From: RGIG3009 sp045648765
GTDB taxonomy: Bacteria > Bacillota > Clostridia > Oscillospirales > Acutalibacteraceae
Direction: 5' to 3'
Assembly (NCBI GenBank): GCA_045648765.1
Contig: JAZROQ010000037.1
Span: 1-15,437 of the forward strand
Length of the DNA: 15,437 bases
This document shows positions 6,680-14,516 of this stretch, piece by piece (the stretch's first letter is position 1; every line of letters begins with the position of its first letter). The notes beneath the pieces were generated by a model, which was not told where the DNA came from, did no database searches, and was given only the letters and a program-made list of their open reading frames with translations. The position numbers were made by a program, and so were the translations under genes.

Positions 6680-7389
6680 TTTGCCACCTCCAACGCCTCT
6701 TTAAGCAAAACAGCTCCCGTATAATACGCTTTGCCGATAATAGCGCCGTAAAGCCCCATTTCTTTAAGCGCACGTATATCATCCAAAGTAGAAACCCCAC
6801 CCGAGGCCGTAATGTTCACCGTAAAGCGCTCGGATAATTCTTTGTATAATTCACGGTTGGTACCCGCCATCATGCCGTCTTTGGAAATATCGGTGCAAAT
6901 AATGGTGCTAACCCCCAGTTCTTGCATTTGCTGACAAAACGAAAAGCAAGAATGTTCTGAAGATTGTGTCCACCCTTTAATCGCCACAAATCCATCTTTG
7001 ATATCCACGCCCACGGCAATTTTTTCGCCATAGGTCTGCACCGCCTGTTTTAAAAACTCGGGAGAAGTGACCGCCGCCGTGCCCAAAATCACACGGTCCA
7101 CGCCACTGTCCAAATATCGTTTGACGGTTTCCATGGTTCGAATACCGCCACCGATTTCGCAAAACAACGAAGTTTCTTTGGCAATACGTTGCACCACTGC
7201 AAGATGCGGCGTTGTTCCGTCACGCGCGCCCTCTAAATCCACCAAATGGATGCACGTTGCCCCTTGTTTTTCAAAATCCTTAGCAACCGATAACGGATCT
7301 TCGGAATACACCGTCATCTTTTCATAATCACCTTTTAATAACCGAACAGCTTTACCGTCATACAAATCAACGGCGGGAAACAGTTTCAT
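6676..7389 (-). CDS. hisA: ProFAR isomerase
   Basis: HisA performs the Amadori rearrangement of ProFAR to PRFAR, step 4 of the pathway. This 237-residue (beta-alpha)8 barrel begins MKLFPAVDLYDGKAVRL, with the acid-base pair Asp8 and Asp129 (VGVDIKDG) in the expected places. Phosphate-binding loops are IGGGIRT in the first half-barrel and ASGGVSTLDDI in the second. It is homologous to the adjacent hisF. Its start is 3 nt after the hisH stop, with GGAG placed in the end of hisH. Some lineages use a dual HisA/PriA enzyme, but with no trp genes in view nothing suggests that here. Confidence 0.96.
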   Translation of the reverse strand: MKLFPAVDLYDGKAVRLLKGDYEKMTVYSEDPLSVAKDFEKQGATCIHLVDLEGARDGTTPHLAVVQRIAKETSLFCEIGGGIRTMETVKRYLDSGVDRVILGTAAVTSPEFLKQAVQTYGEKIAVGVDIKDGFVAIKGWTQSSEHSCFSFCQQMQELGVSTIICTDISKDGMMAGTNRELYKELSERFTVNITASGGVSTLDDIRALKEMGLYGAIIGKAYYTGAVLLKEALEVAK

Positions 7390-7392
7390 AAA

Positions 7393-8004
7393 TTACTCCA
7401 TTTCGCAAAATGCTTTTAAAATATTCAGTCCCACCGCGCCGCTTTTTTCGGGATGGAACTGACACCCAAAAATGTTTTTGTAGGCAACCGCGGCTGTGAT
7501 ATCTTTTCCGTATTCTGTGGTGGCTATCACCGCTTTATCGCACTGCACCGCATAATACGAATGCACAAAATACACGCAATCACCGTCTTTGATATTCGAA
7601 AACAACGGCGACGGCTTTGTAAACTTTAATGCATTCCAACCAATGTGCGGAATTTTAAGCGTGTCGGGAATGGTGCCTTGCATGGGGATAATTTCACCGC
7701 TGATCAAACCCAAACCCTCAAACTCACCATTTTCAAAACTTTTGTCAAACAGCATTTGCATGCCAAGACAAATACCAAGTAACGGTTTGCCGTTTTGCGC
7801 TTCTTGTGTCACCACAACATCCAACCCGGTACTGCGCAATTTAGCAACAGCATCTTCAAAAGCGCCTACACCCGGCAAAATAATTTTGTCTGCTTGGCGC
7901 AGTTTTTCGGCATCTCCCGTTATCACCGCATCGTAACCAATGGCTTTGAGCGACGAAACCAACGAAAACAAATTGCCCACGCCATAATCTACAATGGCAA
8001 TCAT
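7393..8004 (-). CDS. hisH: Imidazole glycerol phosphate synthase, glutaminase subunit
   Basis: HisH hydrolyses glutamine and channels ammonia to HisF in the cytoplasmic HisFH complex. It is a class I glutamine amidotransferase of 203 residues. The oxyanion region PGVGAF, the nucleophile Cys79 (GICLGMQMLF) and the dyad His184/Glu186 (CQFHPEKSG) complete the triad. The start ATG shares its A with the hisB stop (TAATG) and has AAGGAGT just upstream. The gene lies two genes upstream of its partner hisF, a common order. Confidence 0.96.
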   Translation of the reverse strand: MIAIVDYGVGNLFSLVSSLKAIGYDAVITGDAEKLRQADKIILPGVGAFEDAVAKLRSTGLDVVVTQEAQNGKPLLGICLGMQMLFDKSFENGEFEGLGLISGEIIPMQGTIPDTLKIPHIGWNALKFTKPSPLFSNIKDGDCVYFVHSYYAVQCDKAVIATTEYGKDITAAVAYKNIFGCQFHPEKSGAVGLNILKAFCEME

Positions 8005-8591
8005 TACAATACTCCTTTTGTCGACGGAATCTCCTCGGCAAAGCTCTCATCAATTGCCACCGCCGCTTTAAGTGAACGCGCCACCGATTTAAAAGCGCCT
8101 TCAATGATGTGGTGCGAATTTCGACCGGCCAATTGTTTGATATGTAACGTGATGCCGGCATGGTTTACAAAAGCAATAAAGAATTCTTCCACCAGTTCGG
8201 TATCAAATGTTCCTACTTTGAAAGCGGGAATATCCAAATCATAGCACAAAAAACTCCGCCCCGAAATATCCACCGCCGACAAAATCAGCGTTTCATCCAT
8301 CGGCAACATAAAATTACCGTAGCGGGTAATGCCTTTTTTGTTTTCTAACGCTTCTTTGAAAGCATCTCCCAACGCAATGCCGATATCTTCCACCGTGTGG
8401 TGAAAATCCACTTGCGTATCTCCTTTGCAGCAAAGGGTTAAATCAAACCGCGCATGACTGGCAAACAAAGTCAGCATGTGATCCAAAAAACCACATCCCG
8501 AATCAATCTTGCACACCCCTTTACCGTCAAGGCACAGTGTCAGTGCAATATCCGTTTCCTTGGTTGTGCGTGTTATGGTTGCCGTTCTCAT
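8004..8591 (-). CDS. hisB: Imidazoleglycerol-phosphate dehydratase
   Basis: HisB removes water from imidazole glycerol phosphate to give imidazole acetol phosphate, using two manganese ions. This is the single-domain form (195 residues) without the N-terminal histidinol phosphatase seen in E. coli. Metal-binding motifs are clear: GFLDHML (His38), DFHHTVEDIG (His64, His65, Glu68) and SHHIIEGAFK (His160, His161, Glu164, Lys168). I start it at ATG 8591, not 8597. This ATG overlaps the hisC stop as ATGA, has AGGGG 7 nt upstream, and gives the usual family start MRTATITRTTKET. Confidence 0.96.
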   Translation of the reverse strand: MRTATITRTTKETDIALTLCLDGKGVCKIDSGCGFLDHMLTLFASHARFDLTLCCKGDTQVDFHHTVEDIGIALGDAFKEALENKKGITRYGNFMLPMDETLILSAVDISGRSFLCYDLDIPAFKVGTFDTELVEEFFIAFVNHAGITLHIKQLAGRNSHHIIEGAFKSVARSLKAAVAIDESFAEEIPSTKGVL

Positions 8592-9637
8592 AAACATTCC
8601 CCTACCTTTTGAATGAAAATTTCCATTTCCTCTCGACTGCCAATGGTAATACGATTGTATTCCTTGATTCTTTCGCTGCCAAAATGGCGTACGAGCACGC
8701 CTTTATCTTTTAATCTAGCATACAATTCATCACCGCTGATTTTTTCGTGTTTAGCAAACACAAAATTTGCTTTGGAAGGCAAAACCGAGAAACCCATTTT
8801 TTTAAGTTCGCGCACGGTAAATTCGCGATTTTCCATAATTTTTGCAGCGTTTTCTACATAATACTCATTTTCTTCCAACGCCCAAAAGCCTGCAAGTTGT
8901 GTTAGGCGGTTAACGTTATACGGATTGGTTGAGTACTTAATTTTCTCCAAATCTTGTATCAACGCTTCGTTGGCAATGCAAAAGCCAAGCCGTGCGCCTG
9001 CCAAACTGCGCGATTTGGAAAACGTACCCACGCACAATAAGTTGGGATACTTTTTCGTCAGTGCCGCGCACGACACCCCGCCAAAATCCACATACGCTTC
9101 GTCTATCAACACCACGCTGTCGGGGTTGCTTTTCACTATCTTTTCCACATCGGAAAGCGGAATATCCATACCGGTCGGTGCATTGGGGTTCGCAATCACC
9201 ACCAATTTTCCTTTGTTGCAAAACTTTTCCACAGGCAACGTGAAATCTTCGCTTAGCGGTACAATTTCCGCCTGCACGTTATGTAACTGCGCAAACACGC
9301 TGTAAAACCCATACGTAATATCGGCAAACACCGCACCGTTTTGACCGTATGCCATAAACGCAAAATTCAAAATATCGTCGGAACCGTTGGCAACAAACAC
9401 GTTGTTTGCACACACGTCATAACGTTCGGCAAGTTTTCCCCGCAACGCCTGGCACGTCGGGTCACAATATAACCGTAAATCCCGTACCTCGTCAGCCGCA
9501 ATGGCAGAAACCACCCCGGGTGACGGCGGGAACGGTGATTCGTTTGTATTCAGTTTAATATATTGTTTGTCGCGCGGCTGTTCACCGGGGGTATAGGCTT
9601 CAATAGCATTTAACCGCGCACTCGCAAATTGACTCAT
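8588..9637 (-). CDS. hisC: Histidinol-phosphate aminotransferase
   Basis: HisC transfers an amino group from glutamate to imidazole acetol phosphate, giving histidinol phosphate. It is a class I/II PLP-dependent aminotransferase of 349 residues. Visible landmarks are LNTNESPF near residue 30, ANGSDDIL (cofactor phosphate loop, from about 83), NPNAPTG (150-156), DEAYVDF (179-185) and the PLP lysine Lys208 in GTFSKSRSLAGARLGF, whose arginine and following residues bind the cofactor phosphate. The start overlaps the hisD stop as ATGA, with GAGGATG upstream. Related aminotransferases can use other substrates, but the position inside the his operon settles the role. Confidence 0.95.
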   Translation of the reverse strand: MSQFASARLNAIEAYTPGEQPRDKQYIKLNTNESPFPPSPGVVSAIAADEVRDLRLYCDPTCQALRGKLAERYDVCANNVFVANGSDDILNFAFMAYGQNGAVFADITYGFYSVFAQLHNVQAEIVPLSEDFTLPVEKFCNKGKLVVIANPNAPTGMDIPLSDVEKIVKSNPDSVVLIDEAYVDFGGVSCAALTKKYPNLLCVGTFSKSRSLAGARLGFCIANEALIQDLEKIKYSTNPYNVNRLTQLAGFWALEENEYYVENAAKIMENREFTVRELKKMGFSVLPSKANFVFAKHEKISGDELYARLKDKGVLVRHFGSERIKEYNRITIGSREEMEIFIQKVGECL

Positions 9638-10917
9638 ACCGATTCATCCTCAAATCTGACAGTAGCACTGTTCGCGTGCGCCGAAAGTCCTTCTTTTTCG
9701 GCAAAAAACGCCACGTCGTTTGCTACTTTTTGTAACGCTTCTTTGGTGTAATAGGTGTATTGCGATTTTTTTACAAAATCGTCCACCGAAAGCGGGCTGG
9801 AAAACCGCGCCGTACCCGATGTAGGTAACGTGTGATTGGGTCCCGCCAAATAATCACCCAACGCTTCGGGACAATAGCGCCCCATAAAAATGCTTCCTGC
9901 GTTTTGAATTTTATCCAAATAATCAAACGGATTATCTACACAAAGTTCCAAATGTTCCGGTGCAATTTCGTTGGCAATGGCAAACACTTCGTCCAGTGAA
10001 TCTGCCACAATAATTTTGCCGTTCGCATCAATCGACACTCGCGCAATTTCTTTACGCGGCAACTTATCCAGTTGCCGTTCAATCTCCGCGCTGACAGCAG
10101 TGGCAAGGTCCATGCTGTCGGTCACCAACACCGCACTTGCCATTTTATCATGTTCTGCTTGCGAAAGCAAATCTGCCGCCACAAATCGAGGGTCGGATGC
10201 AGCATCCGCAATCACCAAAATTTCGCTTGGCCCGGCTATCATATCAATCGACACTCTGCCAAACACTTGGCGTTTAGCCTCTGCCACAAACGCATTACCG
10301 GGCCCGACAATCTTGTCCACTTTCGGCACGGTTTGTGTGCCGTATGCCAAAGCGGCAATCGCACCCGCACCACCGATTTTGAAAATACGATCCACACCTG
10401 CAATTTTTGCTGCTGCCAAAATAACAGGATTGATTTTTCCGTTTTGCATCGGCGGTGTCGTAATGCAAATCTCACAGCACCCCGCAATTTTGGCGGGGAT
10501 ACTGTCCATCAACACCGTGGACGGATAAGCCGCCGTTCCGCCGGGAACATATAACCCCACTTTTTCAATGGGAGTTATTTTTTGCCCCGTAACAACTCCG
10601 TCGTTATCGTTAATAATAAAACTGTTGCGTACTTGCTTTTGATGAAAAGCGGTAATATTTGCCGCCGCGGTTTTTAACACCTCTAAAAACCGCGGTTCTA
10701 CCAACGAAAACGCTTCGTCAATTTCTTCTTTGGTCACTTCCAAAGAAGTAAGCTCGGCTTTGTCAAATTTTTTGCCGTATTCGAGCAAAGCGGCATCGCC
10801 TTTTTGCTTGACCGTCTCGATAATTTCGGTAACAATATCTGCCACGTTAGCCGTAGGCTCCACGCGCGCAAAAATCTCGTCGGCACCCACTTCGCTAAAA
10901 CGCAATATGTTAATCAT
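9634..10917 (-). CDS. hisD: Histidinol dehydrogenase
   Basis: HisD is the last enzyme of the pathway. It oxidises histidinol to histidine in two NAD-dependent steps with a bound zinc. The 427-residue length is normal. The family signature is IDMIAGPSEILVIAD (224-238), followed by FVAADLLSQAEHD. By alignment to the E. coli enzyme, zinc ligands are Gln253, His256, Asp355 (EALGDYLAGPNH) and His414 (GLSAHANS), and the catalytic pair is Glu321-His322 (APEHLEL). The start at 10917 overlaps the end of hisZG by 8 nt and uses a GAGGTG site inside that gene, so expression is coupled to it. Confidence 0.97.
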   Translation of the reverse strand: MINILRFSEVGADEIFARVEPTANVADIVTEIIETVKQKGDAALLEYGKKFDKAELTSLEVTKEEIDEAFSLVEPRFLEVLKTAAANITAFHQKQVRNSFIINDNDGVVTGQKITPIEKVGLYVPGGTAAYPSTVLMDSIPAKIAGCCEICITTPPMQNGKINPVILAAAKIAGVDRIFKIGGAGAIAALAYGTQTVPKVDKIVGPGNAFVAEAKRQVFGRVSIDMIAGPSEILVIADAASDPRFVAADLLSQAEHDKMASAVLVTDSMDLATAVSAEIERQLDKLPRKEIARVSIDANGKIIVADSLDEVFAIANEIAPEHLELCVDNPFDYLDKIQNAGSIFMGRYCPEALGDYLAGPNHTLPTSGTARFSSPLSVDDFVKKSQYTYYTKEALQKVANDVAFFAEKEGLSAHANSATVRFEDESV

Positions 10918-12475
10918 CGCTTTTCACCTCTTGTAACAAGCCGTTTTTGATGGCTTCTATCTTTTGCATTTTAAAGCCGTAACACGCTTTGTTCGAAATC
11001 AGTCGTGCGCTGATCGGCACAATCGTTTGAAACGGTTCGAGATTGTTTTCGAGCAGCGTTTTTCCGGTTTCGACAATATCGACAATCACATCGGATAACC
11101 CCAAAATCGGCGCAATCTCAATCGAACCGTTAAGTTTGATAATATCGATATCGCGGCAGTTTTCCGTGTAATAACGTTTGGCAATGTTGGGGAACTTGGT
11201 GGCCACGCGCAACGTTTTGGAGGTGTCGTCAACAAAATCATTTTTTGCCGCCACAGCCATACGGCATTTACCAATGTTTAAATCCAACAACTCATACACA
11301 TCCGGTGTGTATTCTAACAAAATATCTTTGCCCGCCACACCGATATCTGCCGCGCCGCGTTCCACGTAACTGGCAACGTCAGACGGTTTCACCCAGAAAA
11401 AGCGCAATCCCTTTTCTTTGTTTTCAAAAATCAGTTTGCGATTCGTTTCTTTAATCGACGGACAGTCAAACCCTGCTTTTTCAAACATATCGTATACTTT
11501 CTCACCCAAACGACCTTTGGGAAGAGCAATATTTATCATGCTGTCACAGGTTTCAATTTCGTCCAAGCGTTCCAACGTATCCAAATATACGGCAAATCCC
11601 AAAGCACCCGCTGTACGCCCCATACGCTGCATCAGCGTGTCGTACCGACCGCCCGATAACACGCGTGACGCCACACCGTTGATAAACCCTTTAAAAACAA
11701 TGCCGCTGTAATATCCGTCCTTGTCCGTAATGGAAAAATCCACCGCCAAATACTGCGCATATCCTTTGTCGCACAAGGTTTTGCACACAGCACAAAATTC
11801 GGCAACAGCCGTTTTAGAAACAGGGCTGTTTGCAATGGCGGCCACAGCGTCCAACGACTGCATCGGCGTGTCGTAATGTGTCAACAAACACCGCAGCGCC
11901 GTGTAAGCGGCGGCACTGAGCAAACGTTCTAACTCGCCTTCGTTCTTTTCGTTAATCGCTGTCATCACTTTGGGTTTCAAAGTTTGATTGACGCCGTATT
12001 CTTCCAGTAATGCATCCACCAAACCTACGTGCGAAAGGCTAAGCACAAAATTTTCGGAAATCGTTTGCAAACTTTTTACCGCCAACTCACAAACTTCCCA
12101 TACATCGGTGTCGGTAATGTCACCAATGCATTCCAAACCTGTCTGCATAATTTCTTTGTAGCAATGCGATTGTTCCGAAATCCGATAAACGTTTTCGTTG
12201 TAATAAAATTTCTCACAAGCGCCCGAACCCAAAGCATATTTGCTGTTTTTGATAATAGACAATGTCACGTCGGGTTTAAGCGCCAACAACTTACCGTTGG
12301 TATCGTTAAACGTAATCACACCGTCCGAAACTAAAAAATCTTTATTTTTAGAATACAAGTCGTATTCTTCAAACTTGCTCATTTTGAATTGACGATACCC
12401 GTATTTGGCATACAACGCCCGTAACGAAAATATCACTTTTTCTTCAAATTTCAAAATAGTTTGATCAATCATCAT
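10910..12475 (-). CDS. hisZG: HisZ-HisG fusion: ATP phosphoribosyltransferase
   Basis: One uninterrupted 521-codon ORF joins two normally separate proteins that make the first, feedback-regulated enzyme of histidine synthesis (ATP + PRPP to PR-ATP). Residues 1 to about 308 are HisZ, the regulatory paralogue of histidyl-tRNA synthetase: LKPDVTLSI, the YYNENVYRIS segment and SGGRYDTLMQRMG are visible. At 312 residues this part is close to the short HisZ proteins of lactococci. Residues 313-521 are a complete short-form HisG beginning MINIALPKGRLGEKV, with ADIGVAGKD and the PRPP-binding region SIEIAPILGLSDVIVDIVETGKT (split here only by reading). Linker residues about 304-312 contain no stop. 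The internal ATG at 11537-11539 has no Shine-Dalgarno, so separate translation of HisG is unlikely. Start ATG 12475 has AGAGGA 7 nt upstream. It is the first gene of the his operon. Confidence 0.93.
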   Translation of the reverse strand: MMIDQTILKFEEKVIFSLRALYAKYGYRQFKMSKFEEYDLYSKNKDFLVSDGVITFNDTNGKLLALKPDVTLSIIKNSKYALGSGACEKFYYNENVYRISEQSHCYKEIMQTGLECIGDITDTDVWEVCELAVKSLQTISENFVLSLSHVGLVDALLEEYGVNQTLKPKVMTAINEKNEGELERLLSAAAYTALRCLLTHYDTPMQSLDAVAAIANSPVSKTAVAEFCAVCKTLCDKGYAQYLAVDFSITDKDGYYSGIVFKGFINGVASRVLSGGRYDTLMQRMGRTAGALGFAVYLDTLERLDEIETCDSMINIALPKGRLGEKVYDMFEKAGFDCPSIKETNRKLIFENKEKGLRFFWVKPSDVASYVERGAADIGVAGKDILLEYTPDVYELLDLNIGKCRMAVAAKNDFVDDTSKTLRVATKFPNIAKRYYTENCRDIDIIKLNGSIEIAPILGLSDVIVDIVETGKTLLENNLEPFQTIVPISARLISNKACYGFKMQKIEAIKNGLLQEVKSDD

Positions 12476-12505
12476 AACGATTTCCTCTTTTTACTGTTGT
12501 TTCTT

Positions 12506-12539
12506 TTAGTATGTTAACACGTTAGTATGGTAAAGTCAA
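12506..12539 (-). promoter_or_regulatory. his operon promoter with possible operator
   Basis: On the minus strand, TTGACT (12534-12539), a 17-bp spacer and TAACAT (12511-12516) form a sigma-A-like promoter for hisZG, 36 nt before its start codon. On the plus strand the element TTAGTATG occurs twice at a 16-bp period (12506-12513 and 12522-12529). Between them lies GTTAAC (12513-12518), and an imperfect inverted repeat CTAAC-GT-GTTAA covers the -10 edge and the spacer. This layout would suit a repressor. TrpR-family regulators (HisR/YerC type) have been proposed for his genes in Bacillota, and their relative TrpR binds a site centred on GTTAAC. That link is inference; I cannot check the motif. 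There is no T-box in this short leader. Confidence 0.6.
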
Positions 12540-12560
12540 TGCTTTTATCAAACTTTTCAG

Positions 12561-12600
12561 AAAATAAAAACCCTTTTTCCGTAATTGGCAAAAGGGTTTT
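12561..12600 (-). terminator. Intrinsic terminator after the GtrA gene
   Basis: The arms AAAACCCTTTT (12567-12577) and AAAAGGGTTTT (12590-12600) form an 11-bp stem with a 12-nt loop that can close further by CC/GG. Read on the minus strand it starts just after the GtrA stop codon and is followed by a T-rich run (TTTTTATTTTC in total), then by the his promoter. T-rich sequence also follows on the plus strand, so it could work both ways. Confidence 0.75.
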
Positions 12601-12604
12601 GTTT

Positions 12605-13060
12605 TTATTTTTTGAATACAAACCATTTGCTCACAACAAAATTGAGAATCAACACTGCAATTTGTGCTCCCACTTTTACCACCATACCGTTTATTTTCAG
12701 CACGGTAATAAACACAAACAGCAACAGTTCCTCCACCGCGAGCGTTGTCAGCCTCCCGCCGTAAAACCGAAACAATTGTTTCCAAAACGCTTTGGCATTG
12801 TCGGTCGGTGCCGAAAACACCCATACGCGGTTTGTCAAAAATGCAAACAACACCGCCAACACCCACGAAATAACGTTAGAAAAATGCTCGTTTAGTTGCA
12901 AGACACTGTGTCCCAACCAAAATGTGCCAATGCTGATAACGGTGGTCAAACCGCCAAACAGTAAATACAGCAGCACCGCTTTGTGCTTTTGGTACAACGG
13001 TTGCCACCGCCGCAACAAGCGTGTTGCCAACAAGCGGTCAAAAATATCTTGTTGCGGCAT
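12605..13060 (-). CDS. GtrA-family membrane protein
   Basis: This 151-residue membrane protein is of the GtrA family (PF04138), thought to help move polyprenyl-phosphate-linked sugars across the membrane for cell-surface glycosylation. Four hydrophobic segments are visible at roughly residues 27-48, 58-78, 95-116 and 122-145. Family landmarks include FGGLTTVISIGTFWLG, the WVLAVLFAFLTNRVWVF segment and the terminal LNFVVSKWFVFKK. An AAGGGG site precedes the ATG at 13060 and overlaps the stop of the ECF gene, 13 nt away, so the two are co-transcribed. Its likely partner is the GtrB-like glycosyltransferase at 14500-15437, separated by two coenzyme A genes. Its transported sugar cannot be told from sequence. 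Confidence 0.88.
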   Translation of the reverse strand: MPQQDIFDRLLATRLLRRWQPLYQKHKAVLLYLLFGGLTTVISIGTFWLGHSVLQLNEHFSNVISWVLAVLFAFLTNRVWVFSAPTDNAKAFWKQLFRFYGGRLTTLAVEELLLFVFITVLKINGMVVKVGAQIAVLILNFVVSKWFVFKK

Positions 13061-13073
13061 ATCGGTTTACCCC

Positions 13074-13679
13074 TTACATACGTTTTTTCACCGCTTGAAC
13101 CACAGCGGAAATAGAGGGCGTTACAATCAAATTCAGCGCCAGTTCCAACAAAAAGTTCACACCGGCGCACACAATCACCAAAAAATACAAAACCGTGCTT
13201 CCGTCGGCCACAAAGTTTGCCGAAAGCGTTTCGCTCATCAGCAAAGCTCCCAAGATAAACAAACCGGTGTTCACGATCGGTGCCACCGCCGCTGCCGTAA
13301 ACATGGCCGCTGTATTGTTTTTGTTACACAACAAACGATACACCCATCCGGCGCAAAAACCGGCTGCAATACCTTTGCCAAAACAAACAAGAGCCGTAAG
13401 CAACGGGTGTTCCGTAAACAAAATGAACGTAAACCCATCCATTCCAAAAACGCCCATCAAATAGGTTATACAACCAAATACGCCGCCAAGCCAAGCACCT
13501 GAGGCAGGGCCGAGCAGTACTGCGCCTAACACAATCGGAATCAGCACCAAACTGATGCTTGTTCCCAGTGCTGTCAACTTAATGGCCGTTCCCGTCAGTT
13601 GCAGCACCAGCACAACGGCGGTCAAAATAGCCAACTCTACCATTCGAAGGATGGCAGATTCCTTTTTGTTTGCTTTCAT
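13074..13679 (-). CDS. ECF transporter S component, probably for pantothenate
   Basis: This 201-residue, strongly hydrophobic protein with about six membrane segments reads as an ECF-type vitamin transporter S component. It would bind the vitamin and work with the shared EcfA/A'/T module encoded elsewhere. Typical traits are the basic start followed by a membrane segment (VELAILTAVVLVLQL), the loop LGTSISLVLIPIVLGAVLLGP, the GAWLGGVFGCITYLMG segment and the FGKGIAAGFCAGWVYR helix. The start at 13679 is chosen because AGGAGG (13685-13690) lies 5 nt upstream; an in-frame ATG at 13706 lacks one. It follows coaX by 72 nt, and S components beside pantothenate kinase are generally predicted to be PanT. 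That substrate is inference from context, so no gene symbol is given. Confidence 0.8.
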   Translation of the reverse strand: MKANKKESAILRMVELAILTAVVLVLQLTGTAIKLTALGTSISLVLIPIVLGAVLLGPASGAWLGGVFGCITYLMGVFGMDGFTFILFTEHPLLTALVCFGKGIAAGFCAGWVYRLLCNKNNTAAMFTAAAVAPIVNTGLFILGALLMSETLSANFVADGSTVLYFLVIVCAGVNFLLELALNLIVTPSISAVVQAVKKRM

Positions 13680-13751
13680 AATATCCTCCTTGCTGCTGCT
13701 CATCAAGGCAATAGCAAAAACCTGCCTTTTCCGATGCAGCGCATTATAGAC

Positions 13752-14516
13752 TCAGTTATTTTTTTCGTACAGCAAACGTAATCCGTCTAACAATAATCTA
13801 CCGTCATATACCGCATCATGGTGACAGCGGGCGGCAATTTCCTCGCCTAATCCACCGGTAATCACCACGGTAGCAGGAGTTCCCAACTCCTCTTCAATGC
13901 GCGCCGACATCCCGTCAATCATTGCCGCTGTGCCAAAAACCGAACCCGATTTCATAGAATCAGCGGTGTTCGTACCAATCACATGCGACGGTGCCTCCAA
14001 ACGAATGCGCGGCAAAAGCGAAGCGCGACTGACAAGTGAATCAAGCGAAGTTCCCACACCCGGCATAATTGCGCCACCGCGGAAAGCTCCGTCTTTATCC
14101 ACCACCGAAACGGTGGTTGCTGTTCCTAAATCCCAAACAACACACGGCGTACCATATTTTGCTGTAGATGCCACTGCTCCCACCAATAAGTCTGCGCCCA
14201 ATTGCGCAGGATTATCAATGCGGATATTCATACCGGTCTTCACGCCGGGACCTACCAACAGCGGTGTTACACCGGTAACTTTTTTTACCGCTTTCATCAA
14301 TATAGCATCCAAGCCGGGAACTACCGAGCTGATAATGGCGCCGTCAACGCCTTTGGCATCAATCTCATGCAAATTGAGCACCGAAAGCAATTGCACCGCA
14401 TATTGGTCGCCTGTTAGTGTGCGGTCGGTCGCAATGCGAAATTCACAAACCAACTCTTGCTCTTCAAACACGCCAACCGTCAAGTTGGTGTTTCCTAAAT
14501 CAAGCGTCAATAGCAC
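13752..14516 (-). CDS. coaX: Type III pantothenate kinase
   Basis: CoaX phosphorylates pantothenate with ATP, the first step of coenzyme A synthesis. Type III enzymes need a monovalent cation and are not inhibited by CoA. The 254-residue protein has the ASKHA-fold phosphate motif DLGNTNLTVGVF (Asp6 to Thr10), the pantothenate-side GADLLVGAVA (107-116) with Asp109, the second phosphate motif DLGTATT (129-135), then GGAIMPGVGTS and VVITGGLGEE near the C-terminus. It starts with GTG at 14516, with GGAGG 9 nt upstream, and overlaps the preceding glycosyltransferase gene by 17 nt, so translation is probably coupled. The neighbouring ECF S component probably supplies its substrate. Confidence 0.96.
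   Translation of the reverse strand: MLLTLDLGNTNLTVGVFEEQELVCEFRIATDRTLTGDQYAVQLLSVLNLHEIDAKGVDGAIISSVVPGLDAILMKAVKKVTGVTPLLVGPGVKTGMNIRIDNPAQLGADLLVGAVASTAKYGTPCVVWDLGTATTVSVVDKDGAFRGGAIMPGVGTSLDSLVSRASLLPRIRLEAPSHVIGTNTADSMKSGSVFGTAAMIDGMSARIEEELGTPATVVITGGLGEEIAARCHHDAVYDGRLLLDGLRLLYEKNN

Noticed and set aside
8592..8597. Upstream ATG as hisB start
   Set aside because: It would place the AGGGG site one base from the start codon. The ATG at 8591 has good spacing, overlaps hisC as ATGA and matches the family start.
13705..13728. AAGGCA / TGCCTT hairpin between coaX and the ECF gene
   Set aside because: Only 6 bp with a 12-nt loop, and no T-run on the minus strand, so not a terminator. No known riboswitch fits the 72-nt gap.
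13743..13748. TATAAT on the minus strand before the ECF gene
   Set aside because: A perfect -10 hexamer, but the sequence at 16-18 bp upstream matches a -35 poorly, so an internal promoter is not supported enough to list.
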